A stretch of 64,000 bases of DNA from NCBI GenBank assembly GCA_003552585.1, contig PUNK01000010.1, positions 50,471 through 114,470 of the forward strand. The letters run 5' to 3'. The notes under the pieces were generated by a model. It was not told the origin of the DNA and searched no databases. It saw only the letters and a list, made by a program, of their open reading frames with translations. Positions within the stretch are counted from its first letter, which is position 1. The number at the start of each line of letters is the position of its first letter. The DNA comes from Thermoplasmata archaeon (GTDB lineage: Archaea; Thermoplasmatota; Thermoplasmata; Halarchaeoplasmatales; Halarchaeoplasmataceae). This document shows, piece by piece, positions 10,260-18,975 of the stretch. The position numbers and the translations under genes were made by a program.

Positions 10260-10490
10260 CTATTCAAAAACTTCCAATATCTCTTCTCCGTTCTTCTCCA
10301 TTATCTTTTTTATTTCTCCCTCTGCTTCTTCGAGCTTTTTCGAACAGTAGTCTATCAGTTCCATCCCCCTTTCATAAAGTTGTATCGTTTCTTCGAGTGA
10401 AACGCGGTTCCTCTCCAACTTATCGTTAATCTCTTCTAATTCTTGTAATGATTCCTCAAATGTCATTTCTTCTATCCTTTTCTTTTCCAT
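10260..10490 (-). CDS. xseB: exonuclease VII small subunit
   Basis: Small subunit of exonuclease VII, a 76-aa helical protein that binds the large subunit. The family pattern is clear: FEESLQELEEINDKLE, then SLEETIQLYERGMELIDYCSKKLEEAE. The length is typical of XseB. Its ATG overlaps the TAA stop of xseA by one base (TAATG), so the two are translationally coupled and expressed as one unit. XseA and XseB together degrade single-stranded DNA from both ends without needing a metal ion in the bacterial enzyme. Confidence 0.93.
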   Translation of the reverse strand: MEKKRIEEMTFEESLQELEEINDKLERNRVSLEETIQLYERGMELIDYCSKKLEEAEGEIKKIMEKNGEEILEVFE

Positions 10491-11716
10491 TATTTCACCT
10501 CTTTTATTTTAGCTTTAAACTCACCATCCTTCATCCTGACTCGAACCAAATCTCCCGATTTGATGTCTTCTACACTTACGATAACTCCGTCGTCTTTATC
10601 CAACACTATGGAATAACCTCGTTCCATTATCGAATCAGGTCCAAGAGCCCGTAAGCGCTTCTTTTGATTTTCAAAACTGTTGTTAAAGTCATCTAACAAG
10701 CTCCTAACATTTTTGTGCAACCGTGATTGTTCGTAATCTAGCTGCTGTACCAGATCCTCGAGGAATATTTCTGGCCATCGAAAGGCAGGACATTCTACAA
10801 CCCTCTCTAATCGAGAGCGAAGTTCTATCACTAGCCTCTGAAGAGAACTTAAGGCCCTCCTCTTTTCAACTTTCAACCGTTCCAGTAGTTCCGATTTGTC
10901 AGGCACCACCATCTCACCGGCTGCCGTTGGGGTGGGTGCTCGCATATCAGCCACAAAATCCGATATGAGAAAATCTGTCTCATGTCCCACCGCTGAGACT
11001 ATCGGTGTTTCAGCCTCGAACATCGCCCGGGCGACCTCTTCCTCGTTAAAATTCCAAAGGTCTTCGATGGATCCCCCGCCTCTACTCACTATGATCACAT
11101 CCGCATCTGAACAGTCGAGAACTTTTATAGCCTGCACTATCTCTTTTGCCGCTCCTTCGCCCTGTACCAAGGTAGGGGCTATCAACACATCCATGTTCGG
11201 AAACCTGCTTTTGATAGTGGTGAGTATGTCCCTAAGTGCAGCGCCATCTATAGAAGTCGCAACTCCGACCTTTCTAGGGATCAGTGGTATCGGTTTCTTG
11301 TATTGGTCAGAAAATAAACCTTCTTCTTTTAGTTTCTTTTTCAGCTGTTCATAGGCAAGATATAGTTTACCGATGCCTTTTGGGATCATTTCTCGTACAA
11401 CAAGTTGATACTGCCCTCTTGAGGAATAGATGCCCATATTGCCCCTGCACATCACTTCCATCCCTTCCTCCGGTTCAAATTCTAGGTGCATGTTCGCACC
11501 CTGAAACATCACACAGGATAGTTCACTGTGTTCGTCTTTCAAAGAAAAGTACATGTGCATGCTTTGGTACTGCCTGAACCCTGTTATCTCCCCACGCACC
11601 CAGATATCGTTCAAAATGGGATCCTTTTTCAGCAGGGAGTCCACATACTGGTTTACCTGGGTAACGGTATATATGTCCCGGTCCTGAAGTTTTTCCTCGA
11701 GCACTTTCGTCTTCAT
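10490..11716 (-). CDS. xseA: exonuclease VII large subunit
   Basis: Catalytic large subunit of exonuclease VII, 408 aa. An N-terminal OB-fold (NDIWVRGEITGFRQYQSMHMYF) binds single-stranded DNA; the nuclease region includes PRKVGVATS and ADVIIVSRGGGSIEDLW; then comes VSAVGHETDFLISDFVADMRAPTPTAAGE, followed by helices that bind XseB and the short C-terminal segment ALGPDSIMERGYSIVLDKDG-like. All are standard blocks. It is first in the xseA-xseB pair and divergent from the Fap7 kinase gene. Exonuclease VII is mostly bacterial but occurs patchily in archaea, so old transfer from bacteria is likely. Confidence 0.93.
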   Translation of the reverse strand: MKTKVLEEKLQDRDIYTVTQVNQYVDSLLKKDPILNDIWVRGEITGFRQYQSMHMYFSLKDEHSELSCVMFQGANMHLEFEPEEGMEVMCRGNMGIYSSRGQYQLVVREMIPKGIGKLYLAYEQLKKKLKEEGLFSDQYKKPIPLIPRKVGVATSIDGAALRDILTTIKSRFPNMDVLIAPTLVQGEGAAKEIVQAIKVLDCSDADVIIVSRGGGSIEDLWNFNEEEVARAMFEAETPIVSAVGHETDFLISDFVADMRAPTPTAAGEMVVPDKSELLERLKVEKRRALSSLQRLVIELRSRLERVVECPAFRWPEIFLEDLVQQLDYEQSRLHKNVRSLLDDFNNSFENQKKRLRALGPDSIMERGYSIVLDKDDGVIVSVEDIKSGDLVRVRMKDGEFKAKIKEVK

Positions 11717-11823
11717 CCTCTATTTTGTTATAAGAAGGGAGGTATATAAGAATACAGTGAGGAGGGGGCAATAACTTGCGAAAGTATGAAAAGAGATATA
11801 CAACTATACACTCATGATACATC

Positions 11824-12348
11824 ATGCCGTGCACGACTGCCCTAACAGGTACACCTGGTGTGGGAAAAACGACCGTGGGTGATTTACTAAAAAGGGAAGG
11901 TTATCGAGTACTGGACCTCAACAAATTCATATCGGAAAAGGGTCTGAGAGATAGTAAAGACTCCAACAGAAATACCTACGAAGTCGATGTGAATAAGCTT
12001 TCCAAGGAATATAAATCAATAGCCTCTCATTATGACATCATTGAAGGACATTTTTCCTATCTCCTTGACTTAGATAATGCCATAGTTCTGAGATGTAGAC
12101 CAGATATTCTCCGTCAAAGGATGATATCAAAAAAATGGAAAGAAAAAAAGGTGGAAGAGAACATCCAATCTGAAATACTTGACGTCATACTCATCGAAGC
12201 TCTGAACCATTGCGATGACGTGTTCGAGATAGACACTACTGATCTTAAACCTCAACAAGTTTGTGAAGAAGTTAAACGGGTTTTGAACAGAGAAAGGCTC
12301 TGGAAATATCGCCCGGGGAACATAGATTGGACAAATCATCTAGATTAA
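11824..12348 (+). CDS. Fap7/AK6-type adenylate kinase
   Basis: Archaeal homologue of the Fap7/hCINAP (AK6) NTPase, which has adenylate kinase activity and takes part in small-subunit ribosome maturation. The P-loop GTPGVGKTTV sits at residues 9-18, the NMP-binding region contains YDIIEGHFSYLL, and AIVLRCRPDILRQRM is the usual ribose/LID-side segment. Its 174 aa match the family. No Shine-Dalgarno precedes the ATG and an AT-rich promoter lies close upstream, so the mRNA is probably leaderless. The lipid-synthesis gene follows 31 bases downstream on the same strand. Confidence 0.87.
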   Translation: MPCTTALTGTPGVGKTTVGDLLKREGYRVLDLNKFISEKGLRDSKDSNRNTYEVDVNKLSKEYKSIASHYDIIEGHFSYLLDLDNAIVLRCRPDILRQRMISKKWKEKKVEENIQSEILDVILIEALNHCDDVFEIDTTDLKPQQVCEEVKRVLNRERLWKYRPGNIDWTNHLD

Positions 12349-12379
12349 GATCGACGGATAAAACAGATATAAGGGGAAT

Positions 12380-13021
12380 ATGTTAGGGGTACAGATGGTA
12401 CTCAACAATTACAGAGAAACAGGGGATATCCTACTGCTGCCAATCGCCAGGAAGATGAAAAATGTTTCTCCCGACACCCTATCGTGGGTGGCTTTTGCGT
12501 CCGCAGTATCAGCCGGCGTATTATTTTTTTTCAGCGATAGACCATCTATTGTTCTGATGGCGGTCTTGATGATTTTTATGAACGCATTGTTCGATGCTCT
12601 AGATGGCAAGGTTGCTAAGTTAACGGGAAAGGATTCTCTTAGAGGTGATTTCCTGGACCACTCTCTCGACAGATACGCGGATATCTTTATCATCGGCGGT
12701 ATTGCATTAGGACCACTCAGCCGATTATCGATAGGATTTTTAGCAATACTTGGAATCCTGATGACCAGTTATATGGGTACCCAAGCCCAAGCGGTGGGGG
12801 TCGAGAGGGATTACGGAGGGATGGCTGGAAGGGCTGATAGACTGGTCCTTCTAATAATCATACCGTTATTACATGCCATAGCGATGTGGGTCAATAAAAG
12901 TGAATTCATAATATTTGGCTTAAACCTCAATATAATGGAGGTCCTGATGATATGGTTCGCGATCGCAGGACATATGACAGCATTGCATAGGGGAATGATG
13001 ACCTGGAAAAAACTTTCATGA
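12380..13021 (+). CDS. CDP-alcohol phosphatidyltransferase family, probable archaetidylinositol phosphate synthase
   Basis: Integral membrane enzyme of phospholipid head-group synthesis. The CDP-alcohol phosphotransferase signature D-G-x2-A-(R)-x8-G-x3-D-x3-D is present as DALDGKVAKL and RGDFLDHSLDRYAD, with Lys in the place usually held by Arg. Several hydrophobic helices follow (IIGGIALGPL, LLIIIPLLHAI, ILMIWFAIAG-like). In archaea with this gene setting the product is usually archaetidyl-myo-inositol phosphate synthase, but archaetidylglycerol phosphate or serine synthase cannot be excluded. The start could be ATG 12380 or ATG 12395. The gene overlaps the priL stop on the opposite strand by 6 bases. 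Confidence 0.8.
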   Translation: MLGVQMVLNNYRETGDILLLPIARKMKNVSPDTLSWVAFASAVSAGVLFFFSDRPSIVLMAVLMIFMNALFDALDGKVAKLTGKDSLRGDFLDHSLDRYADIFIIGGIALGPLSRLSIGFLAILGILMTSYMGTQAQAVGVERDYGGMAGRADRLVLLIIIPLLHAIAMWVNKSEFIIFGLNLNIMEVLMIWFAIAGHMTALHRGMMTWKKLS

Positions 13022-14113
13022 CTCGTTATCGGTGTTCTGGTCCTTTTTCTTAACTGAATAATAGATTATTGGGTGCTCCATCCATTCCATCTCACACAGA
13101 CTGTCCGGCTTGAAACATATCCTGTGGGTTTTCATGTGCCCACACCCGGGAGGTGAATATTCTTGCCCAGATATCTCTCCCAGTATATGTTCTATCTGAT
13201 ACCTAGCTAGATCCACGTCGAAATCAGGTGATTTGCTGAAAAACGCTAATATGCCATCTTTATTCATTCCTGCGGCATGGAGAAAACTCGTGATTGCGAA
13301 TCTAGCTTCGTGAGTGAGATTGACTCCTGACTGCTGATCCTTGATCAGTTTTTTTATGCAAGGGGGGAAAAGTTCTGTTTCTATGGCCCCGAATTCACGC
13401 TCATCAAAAGACTCGATGCGTTCTTTTTCTATTTCCAAAATTTCTCTGATCTTTTCCACATGAGATCCTAACGCTTTCCCTATCTCAGGGGTGACCGGTA
13501 AAGGTAACTCTTCCGATATCCTATTAAAAAGTTTCTCTTTAAGCATCCTTATTACTTTGTTTTTCTCTAAAAGCACCTTTCCATTCCTTATCTCCTGATT
13601 TACTAGCTTCCAGCTGGGGGATGTTAGATGACCTATATCCTTCAGATAATCTAAAAAATGAACCCTCCACAATATACCCCTATCATCTTCCTTATGAAGG
13701 TCAACCTTTATACCCAATTCATCTGCAATAGCTATGATCATAGCTGCATCTTCGTAACCAAGCATATCTTTAAGGTTCTCAGCCTCGCCAAGCGCGTATC
13801 TCGAGGTTAAAAAATTCTCGTCAAAAACGGACACGAGCATCCGAGCAACGGGATAGGAAAGTATTTCGATAAAACTTTCCATCTCCGTACTGTCTTCGGA
13901 TGAGGCCCTTGCCAATATCTTCTTATTCTCAAGGGCTTCTTTAACTCTCTCCATCCCCCTCTGCCGTGCTGAAGCAAAATGCATGCCTTCAAGCAGCTCC
14001 TTGATTCCAATCCCCTGTTCCTCAATATACCTTTTAGCTGCAGAAACAAATGGGAAGCTGGCGATCTTATAATGCGGCCATTCTACTTCCTCCGTGACCG
14101 TTTCTGAAGGCAT
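13016..14113 (-). CDS. priL: DNA primase large subunit PriL
   Basis: Large, iron-sulfur subunit of the archaeal/eukaryal primase, which with PriS makes primers at replication forks. The C-terminal Fe-S domain supplies the diagnostic cysteines: PPCIKKLIKDQQ, then PPGCGHMKTHRICF and PDSLCEME. The N-terminal helical half includes YPVARMLVSVFDENFLTSRYA, a classic PriL block. The length of 365 aa is normal. It is last in a minus-strand row pcna, DegT aminotransferase, priL with gaps of about 60 bases. The catalytic subunit priS is not in this window. Confidence 0.93.
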   Translation of the reverse strand: MPSETVTEEVEWPHYKIASFPFVSAAKRYIEEQGIGIKELLEGMHFASARQRGMERVKEALENKKILARASSEDSTEMESFIEILSYPVARMLVSVFDENFLTSRYALGEAENLKDMLGYEDAAMIIAIADELGIKVDLHKEDDRGILWRVHFLDYLKDIGHLTSPSWKLVNQEIRNGKVLLEKNKVIRMLKEKLFNRISEELPLPVTPEIGKALGSHVEKIREILEIEKERIESFDEREFGAIETELFPPCIKKLIKDQQSGVNLTHEARFAITSFLHAAGMNKDGILAFFSKSPDFDVDLARYQIEHILGEISGQEYSPPGCGHMKTHRICFKPDSLCEMEWMEHPIIYYSVKKKDQNTDNES

Positions 14114-14172
14114 CGTTGTATTGAATATCGAATAACATACTTAATCCTTTTTATCACTCATCCACTTGGTCT

Positions 14173-15267
14173 TCAAAGCAAAAACTGTTTTAAGCCCCAG
14201 GAAATTCTATGCATCGGTATATTTCCCAGGATGGGATGTACTGGGACCCATATAACCTGTTCACATGCTATTTCAGCATTCGGACAGTGGGCAGCCATAT
14301 CCACAGCCTTTTGAGAGTAGATGGGTAGATCGTAACCATGTCTCACCCCTATTCCAGCCTTCTGCATTCCATCGACTACCTTCTTCTTTTTTTCTGACAA
14401 TATGCGAAGTGCGTACTGATTATAGACATGTTTCCTCTGCTTGATTTCACGAGGGAGCTTTACTAATCCTTTTTCTTCCAAAAATTCTAGATCTTCGTTG
14501 AGTGTAGAAGCGTTATCTCTACGTCTCTCGTTCATTTCGTCCAATTTGTTCAGCTGGACTATACCTATAGCTGCCTCAATATCAGTCATGAGGAAGTTGT
14601 AACCGATGGTATCATAGCGATTCTTTTTCACAGCACCATGCTCTCGGAGCGAGCGAGCTCTCTTCGCAATAGAACTATCATCGGTAGTGATAATACCTCC
14701 CTCCCCGGTCACCATGTTCTTTGTAGCATAAAACGAAAAACATCCTACATCTCCTATGCTACCAGCCTGCTTTCCTTTGAATTCAGCTCCGTGGGCTTGA
14801 CATGCGTCCTCTATTACTAGAAGATCATTATCCCTAGCCACCTCCATTATCCCATCCATATCTGCCATTTGGCCATAAAGATGTACCGGTAGTACGGCAG
14901 TAAAATCATCATCCAAGACCTGCATTATGGTCTCAGGAGTGATGTTGAAAGATTCCATATCAATATCTGCAAAAACAGGTGTGGCACCCACAAATAGAAC
15001 AGGTGAAACACTAGCAATAAAACTGTAAGGAGTGACTATCACCTTGTCGCCGGGTCCTATACCTAAAGACATCAAAGCGGTGTGTATTGCAGCAGTGCCC
15101 GAGCTAACTGCAACGGCTTCTTTTACTCCCACAAATTCAGCAAAAAGCTGTTCAAATTCTTTCACTTTTGGCCCTGAGGTTATCTGGCCGGAATCGAGTA
15201 CCTTTTTAACTGCCTCTTTTTCCTCCTCAGTCAATAGAGGAAGAGCTGCTGGTATCCTACCGGTCAT
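14173..15267 (-). CDS. DegT/DnrJ/EryC1/StrS-family aminotransferase
   Basis: PLP-dependent sugar aminotransferase of the DegT/StrS family, 364 aa. The substrate-strand motif SGTAAIHTALMSLGIGPGD, the PLP-phosphate region IEDACQAHGAEFKGKQAG and the Schiff-base lysine region FSFYATKNMVTGEGG are intact. Such enzymes transaminate nucleotide-activated keto-sugars for surface glycans or glycosylation. No other sugar gene is beside it: it sits between pcna and priL, separated by 58 and 59 bases, so it may only share transcription with the replication genes. The actual sugar is unknown. Confidence 0.9.
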   Translation of the reverse strand: MTGRIPAALPLLTEEEKEAVKKVLDSGQITSGPKVKEFEQLFAEFVGVKEAVAVSSGTAAIHTALMSLGIGPGDKVIVTPYSFIASVSPVLFVGATPVFADIDMESFNITPETIMQVLDDDFTAVLPVHLYGQMADMDGIMEVARDNDLLVIEDACQAHGAEFKGKQAGSIGDVGCFSFYATKNMVTGEGGIITTDDSSIAKRARSLREHGAVKKNRYDTIGYNFLMTDIEAAIGIVQLNKLDEMNERRRDNASTLNEDLEFLEEKGLVKLPREIKQRKHVYNQYALRILSEKKKKVVDGMQKAGIGVRHGYDLPIYSQKAVDMAAHCPNAEIACEQVIWVPVHPILGNIPMHRISWGLKQFLL

Positions 15268-15325
15268 ATAAAATAGATTATAGAAGTCATTTGATAATAT
15301 ACTTTCGGAGGTCTGATAGTTTTGG

Positions 15326-16063
15326 TTAGGAGGTTTCGATTCTAGGTGCTAATAAGAACCTGACATGACCGTTTCCTTCTGCAAAATCAAACTCAAGTTT
15401 GACAGGATAATCTCGCCCTAGTTCTAGCTGGATCAACGTATCACCGGAAACAGATTTAATCATGCTGGAGAAGTAATCGAGAGCGAATAACGATCTAACT
15501 TCCTCCGGCGCATCCAATTCTTTGATATCGTCTTTTGAAAGTGATAAGCGTACAAGATCCTCGTCCTCTTCTGAAAACATGTCAAAGCCATCTGGCCCTG
15601 CAGTAAGAGCGATGTGGTCCGATATATTTTGTGAAGCTTTAACGCCCTTCAAAAGATGCTTCCCTTCTATAACAAGGTGAATCGGGAGATCGAGCTGGGG
15701 AACATTTGGATCAGTCATCCCAGCGGTATCCAATAGAGGCATCTTTTGGGTGATCTTATCTACCTCAAGGACCAACCTGTTTTCATCCTCTATATGGTCT
15801 ATCTTAACCATCTCATCAGACGAAGAAAGCTTTAAAAATTGTTCTAACTTGCTAAGGTTGAGACCTAGTTCGGTTTCTTGGGCTTCGTAAGAATCAAAAG
15901 CGTTTTTAGTCAGTTCAAGATGCACCATCGCAACATGGGCAGGATCTACAGCTTTTAGATTGATACCATCAGAACCTATATTCAATTTGACTTCGTCTAC
16001 GATAGTACCAACTATGTCTACCAGTTTTTTTAGGGTTTCCGATTTTACTTCAGCATGTAACAT
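15326..16063 (-). CDS. pcn: DNA polymerase sliding clamp PCNA
   Basis: Homotrimeric sliding clamp that tethers DNA polymerases and other replication factors. The 245-aa sequence shows the two-domain PCNA layout: LVDIVGTIVDEVKLNIGSDG and DPAHVAMVHLEL in the first domain, the interdomain region after ADYFS-like FALDYFSSMIK, and the C-terminal VRFLLAPRIE that packs near the PIP-box site. Its promoter faces that of the nucleoside phosphorylase gene across 69 bases. It heads the minus-strand row with the aminotransferase and priL. Confidence 0.95.
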   Translation of the reverse strand: MLHAEVKSETLKKLVDIVGTIVDEVKLNIGSDGINLKAVDPAHVAMVHLELTKNAFDSYEAQETELGLNLSKLEQFLKLSSSDEMVKIDHIEDENRLVLEVDKITQKMPLLDTAGMTDPNVPQLDLPIHLVIEGKHLLKGVKASQNISDHIALTAGPDGFDMFSEEDEDLVRLSLSKDDIKELDAPEEVRSLFALDYFSSMIKSVSGDTLIQLELGRDYPVKLEFDFAEGNGHVRFLLAPRIETS

Positions 16064-16132
16064 ATTAGTCCCCTGTGGAAATAAGGTTATCTCGTATATA
16101 GATTTAAATATTATGGTGTTCCTTTTTCCCCC

Positions 16133-16882
16133 GTGACACGAGATGATTGTTTCAGCTTCCCTAAGTGGTTGTCTGAACGGGAAAGCGTCACTAAGGCTAA
16201 TGAATTTTCTGCGCCTTTAGGAGCAAATTATGCCTACATATGTTTCGATGATGTGTCATACGAAACCTTTCTAAACTCAAGAGTATTTGAAGAGCAGATC
16301 GAAATTAAAGGTTTTTCCGCTACTCATAGAGCTAAAGTAGCCGACCAGATCGGTGTGTTTTTTTCCTATTTCGGAGCACCAGCTGCGGGTTTACTATTAG
16401 AAACCCTGATCGCATCGGGCGTAAAGAAGGTACTAATGGTGGGTGAAGCGGGTTCGATCTCCACCGATTGTAAAGTAGGGGATGTAGTGATACCGACATG
16501 GGGTATAAGAGAAGAGGGAACCTCTTACCATTACCTTCCGCCCGATGTTCCAGTAAAACCTTCAGAAAGATTTTTAAAAACGCTTAGAAGCAAACTTAAA
16601 GACATGCAGATCATAGAGGGAGGTGTTTGGACCATCGATGCCAGTCTGAGAGAGACACCAGATAAAGTACGTCTTTATGCAGCTAAAGGAGTAAAAGCGG
16701 TGGAGATGGAGTGTACAGCCCTGATGGCCATCTCATCGTTCCGGAAGATCGATTTCGCATCCGTACTCGTGATCACTGATGAATTAAGTTCTGGAGGGTG
16801 GTTGAGAGATGATAAAGGAGAGAAAGTTATCGATACCAAGGAGAAGTTAAGTTCACGTTTGGACAGTTCCGTTTTTCGATGA
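16133..16882 (+). CDS. nucleoside phosphorylase (PNP/UDP family)
   Basis: Purine or uridine nucleoside phosphorylase-type enzyme, 249 aa. Visible family elements are the glycine-rich VLMVGEAGSISTDCKVGDVVIPTWGIREEGTSYHY-type core (MVGEAGS then the DVVIPT strand) and the ribose/nucleoside-binding segment KAVEMECTALMAIS. The start is a GTG, chosen because no in-frame ATG precedes the conserved region and a TATA-like run (TATATAGATTTAAATATT) lies about 30 bases upstream, fitting a leaderless mRNA. Base specificity cannot be read from the sequence. The methyltransferase gene follows after 43 bases. Confidence 0.8.
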   Translation: MTRDDCFSFPKWLSERESVTKANEFSAPLGANYAYICFDDVSYETFLNSRVFEEQIEIKGFSATHRAKVADQIGVFFSYFGAPAAGLLLETLIASGVKKVLMVGEAGSISTDCKVGDVVIPTWGIREEGTSYHYLPPDVPVKPSERFLKTLRSKLKDMQIIEGGVWTIDASLRETPDKVRLYAAKGVKAVEMECTALMAISSFRKIDFASVLVITDELSSGGWLRDDKGEKVIDTKEKLSSRLDSSVFR

Positions 16883-16925
16883 CACCGCCGTTGGATTTAT
16901 TACGGACTTTTCCCATTCATTCAAC

Positions 16926-17639
16926 ATGGACAAGCTAAAAGGGTTGGATCTAGAAGGAAAAAGAGTTCTAGATGCAGGGACTGGGGGATGTAACATGACA
17001 ACCTACTTGGAAAAATGGGGGGCGGAAGTGATCTCTGTCGATTTAAGAGATGATTGGCAGGAACAGTGTAGAGAGAAAACTGTCAAAACTCAGTTCGTCA
17101 CTGCAGATCTCATCGATATGCCTTTTCTTAAAGACGATGTTTTCGATTATATCGTGTGTAACTTCGTGATAAGCGCACTTACTCAAAAGAAAGGGACTCT
17201 TATCTCTCCAGCATTGAGGGAATTTTACCGAGTTTTAAAAAAAGGGGGGATGCTCATAGTCATCGACTACTATCCTTTTGAAGAAGGATCCTGCCCCTCC
17301 CCTATCGATGAACTGCACATGGCTCTTTGGCGGCTTGAGAACGCCGTGGCTGAACTTAGAGGCGAGGGACATCTTCTGGAATTCTCGCCTAACTCTCTAA
17401 AGAAAGAGTTAGAAGCCATAGGTTTTACCAAGGTTGACATCTCCACTTTGGTGGATAGAGTTGTTTGGCCGCAGGAGTTGCTTGAAGAGCACAAAGAAAA
17501 CCTCCTCGAAGACATAGAGGGTTTCGATGATGAATTGATGAAGAAGGCATTTAAAAGGAGACTGCATAAGATCATGGGAAAAACGAGTAAAAGAGAACTC
17601 CGCTCTGGATCCATATACGAATTGAGGGCAAAATACTGA
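16926..17639 (+). CDS. class I SAM-dependent methyltransferase
   Basis: A 237-aa class I (Rossmann-fold) methyltransferase. Motif I is VLDAGTGGCNMTTYL, the acidic end of strand 2 is VISVDL, motif II/III lies in FDYIVCNFVISAL, and YRVLKKGGMLIVIDYYPF is the typical post-strand-4 segment. The substrate cannot be assigned. The C-terminal third is charged and helical. It ends 3 bases before the mptA stop on the other strand. Confidence 0.82.
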   Translation: MDKLKGLDLEGKRVLDAGTGGCNMTTYLEKWGAEVISVDLRDDWQEQCREKTVKTQFVTADLIDMPFLKDDVFDYIVCNFVISALTQKKGTLISPALREFYRVLKKGGMLIVIDYYPFEEGSCPSPIDELHMALWRLENAVAELRGEGHLLEFSPNSLKKELEAIGFTKVDISTLVDRVVWPQELLEEHKENLLEDIEGFDDELMKKAFKRRLHKIMGKTSKRELRSGSIYELRAKY

Positions 17640-17642
17640 TAT

Positions 17643-18530
17643 CTATTTTCTAAGTTCTCCAAAGGTAGTTATCCTCTCCGCGAGGGCGTTGTGTTTGTGT
17701 ATCGATTCCTCGCTCCTGCTCATGACTTCGATCTTAGTGCTGTCGGGGAAATCATTGTACATCTCTAAAACACCCTGGAGCACATCCCTCACCACGTCCT
17801 CTACAAACTTTGGATTCTCATGAGCGTGCATCACAACGGCGGCTTCATCATCCCTTTTCAATATCTCGTGGGTGGGTGATGAAAGCGAATTTTCCAGCAA
17901 TTTTATGAGGGTGTTTACCTCGATCTCTTTGTCATTTGGGACCTCGATCATGAGAGATATCACATTCCGTTGATTATGAGTGATGACGGGAATATTTTTC
18001 AACAACGATTTTTGCTCAGGATACTTCTCCATCAGTTTCGTTCTAACTGTTTCCATGGCACAGGGGCAGGCGTTCAATCCAACTACCTCAACACCGATGT
18101 ACTTCCTTCTCCTTCCATCCCTATACGCTTCGGTCCTACCAATTATGTGGTAGTTCTCCAGACTCGGTCTGCCCAAGGGAGATTTCTTTTCTAAAAAGTA
18201 ATCTGCCGATGCTTCTACTTCGGAATAGGATGCGTACTCGTGCCTTTGAAGGAGTGTTTCACACATCTGAGAAGTGAGATCCTCCAAACCCCTCACAGGT
18301 TCTCTAACACTTCTGTCTACGATCTCTCCGGTAACCTCGACGTTTCGAGACATGTGTGATCCCTTTTGATCCGAGGGGAGATCTACATAAACGTCTATCG
18401 TAGCGTTCAGAGTGACACTCCCCCACGGCCGTTCGACCACCACGGGCTTTTTTACTCCAGTCACACCAACCCGAGTCAGCTTGAATCGCTGTTCGGCACG
18501 CTGGTTCTGTACATCGTCTCTTTCGGTCAT
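17643..18530 (-). CDS. mptA: GTP cyclohydrolase MptA (type IB/IV)
   Basis: Fe(II)-dependent GTP cyclohydrolase making 7,8-dihydroneopterin 2',3'-cyclic phosphate, the first step toward (methano)pterin cofactors in archaea; the COG1469 family also includes FolE2. Family blocks are RVGVTGVKKPVVV, DLPSDQKGSHMSRNVEV (substrate and metal region) and the Cys-containing GLNACPCAMETVR. The length of 295 aa matches MptA. The track frame could open 3 codons earlier at a TTG, but the ATG at 18530 lies about 25 bases from a TATA-like AT-rich element and fits a leaderless start. No other pterin gene is adjacent. Confidence 0.92.
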   Translation of the reverse strand: MTERDDVQNQRAEQRFKLTRVGVTGVKKPVVVERPWGSVTLNATIDVYVDLPSDQKGSHMSRNVEVTGEIVDRSVREPVRGLEDLTSQMCETLLQRHEYASYSEVEASADYFLEKKSPLGRPSLENYHIIGRTEAYRDGRRRKYIGVEVVGLNACPCAMETVRTKLMEKYPEQKSLLKNIPVITHNQRNVISLMIEVPNDKEIEVNTLIKLLENSLSSPTHEILKRDDEAAVVMHAHENPKFVEDVVRDVLQGVLEMYNDFPDSTKIEVMSRSEESIHKHNALAERITTFGELRK

Positions 18531-18561
18531 AAGAACCAAATTACTACTTTATTGGTGTATT

Positions 18562-18595
18562 AAACACTTTCGGGGTCAAAAATTCTCAAGTGTTT
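18562..18595. promoter_or_regulatory. 8-bp inverted repeat upstream of mptA
   Basis: The perfect arms AAACACTT and AAGTGTTT are separated by 18 bases. They lie 32-65 bases before the mptA ATG, just upstream of its probable TATA region, and about 90 bases before the divergent SufT-like gene. This could be an operator for either gene. A chance match is possible in such AT-rich sequence. Confidence 0.3.
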
Positions 18596-18681
18596 TCATT
18601 GCTATATCCATCCTTAAAAATCTAACAACATCTAACCCTTTCATTTATATACAACTTTATACTAGTCCTCATAGTGAGAAA

Positions 18682-18975
18682 ATGCCTTCAAAAGAAGATG
18701 TTGAGGAAAAGCTCAAGGATGTAGTAGACCCTCACACCGGTATGGACGTTCATTCCATGGGTCTGATTTCCGACCTCGAAGTAAAGGACGATTCTATCTC
18801 TCTGACCTTTACCCCAACCAGCCCATTCTGTCCTCTTGGGGTCCAACTGGCATTTATGATAAAAAAGGCGATCCTGGGAATAGAAGGTGTGGAGGAAGAT
18901 AAAGTGGATATAGTCATTAAAGGGCATATCAACGAAGAGGATATAAACAAACAACTTTCAAACACAGGTGAATGA
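18682..18975 (+). CDS. MIP18/DUF59 (SufT-like) iron-sulfur assembly protein
   Basis: A 97-aa protein of the DUF59/MIP18 family, whose members help insert Fe-S clusters into target proteins. The family core is seen in VVDPHTGMDVHSMGLISDLEV, followed by LTFTPTSPFCPLGVQL with the conserved Cys. The frame is open much further upstream (to 18412) but across the promoter and the divergent mptA gene, so the start is placed at the ATG at 18682, about 30 bases after a TATA box (TTTATATAC near 18645-18655). Its stop overlaps the next gene by 8 bases, indicating coupling to the DUF89 protein. Confidence 0.85.
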   Translation: MPSKEDVEEKLKDVVDPHTGMDVHSMGLISDLEVKDDSISLTFTPTSPFCPLGVQLAFMIKKAILGIEGVEEDKVDIVIKGHINEEDINKQLSNTGE

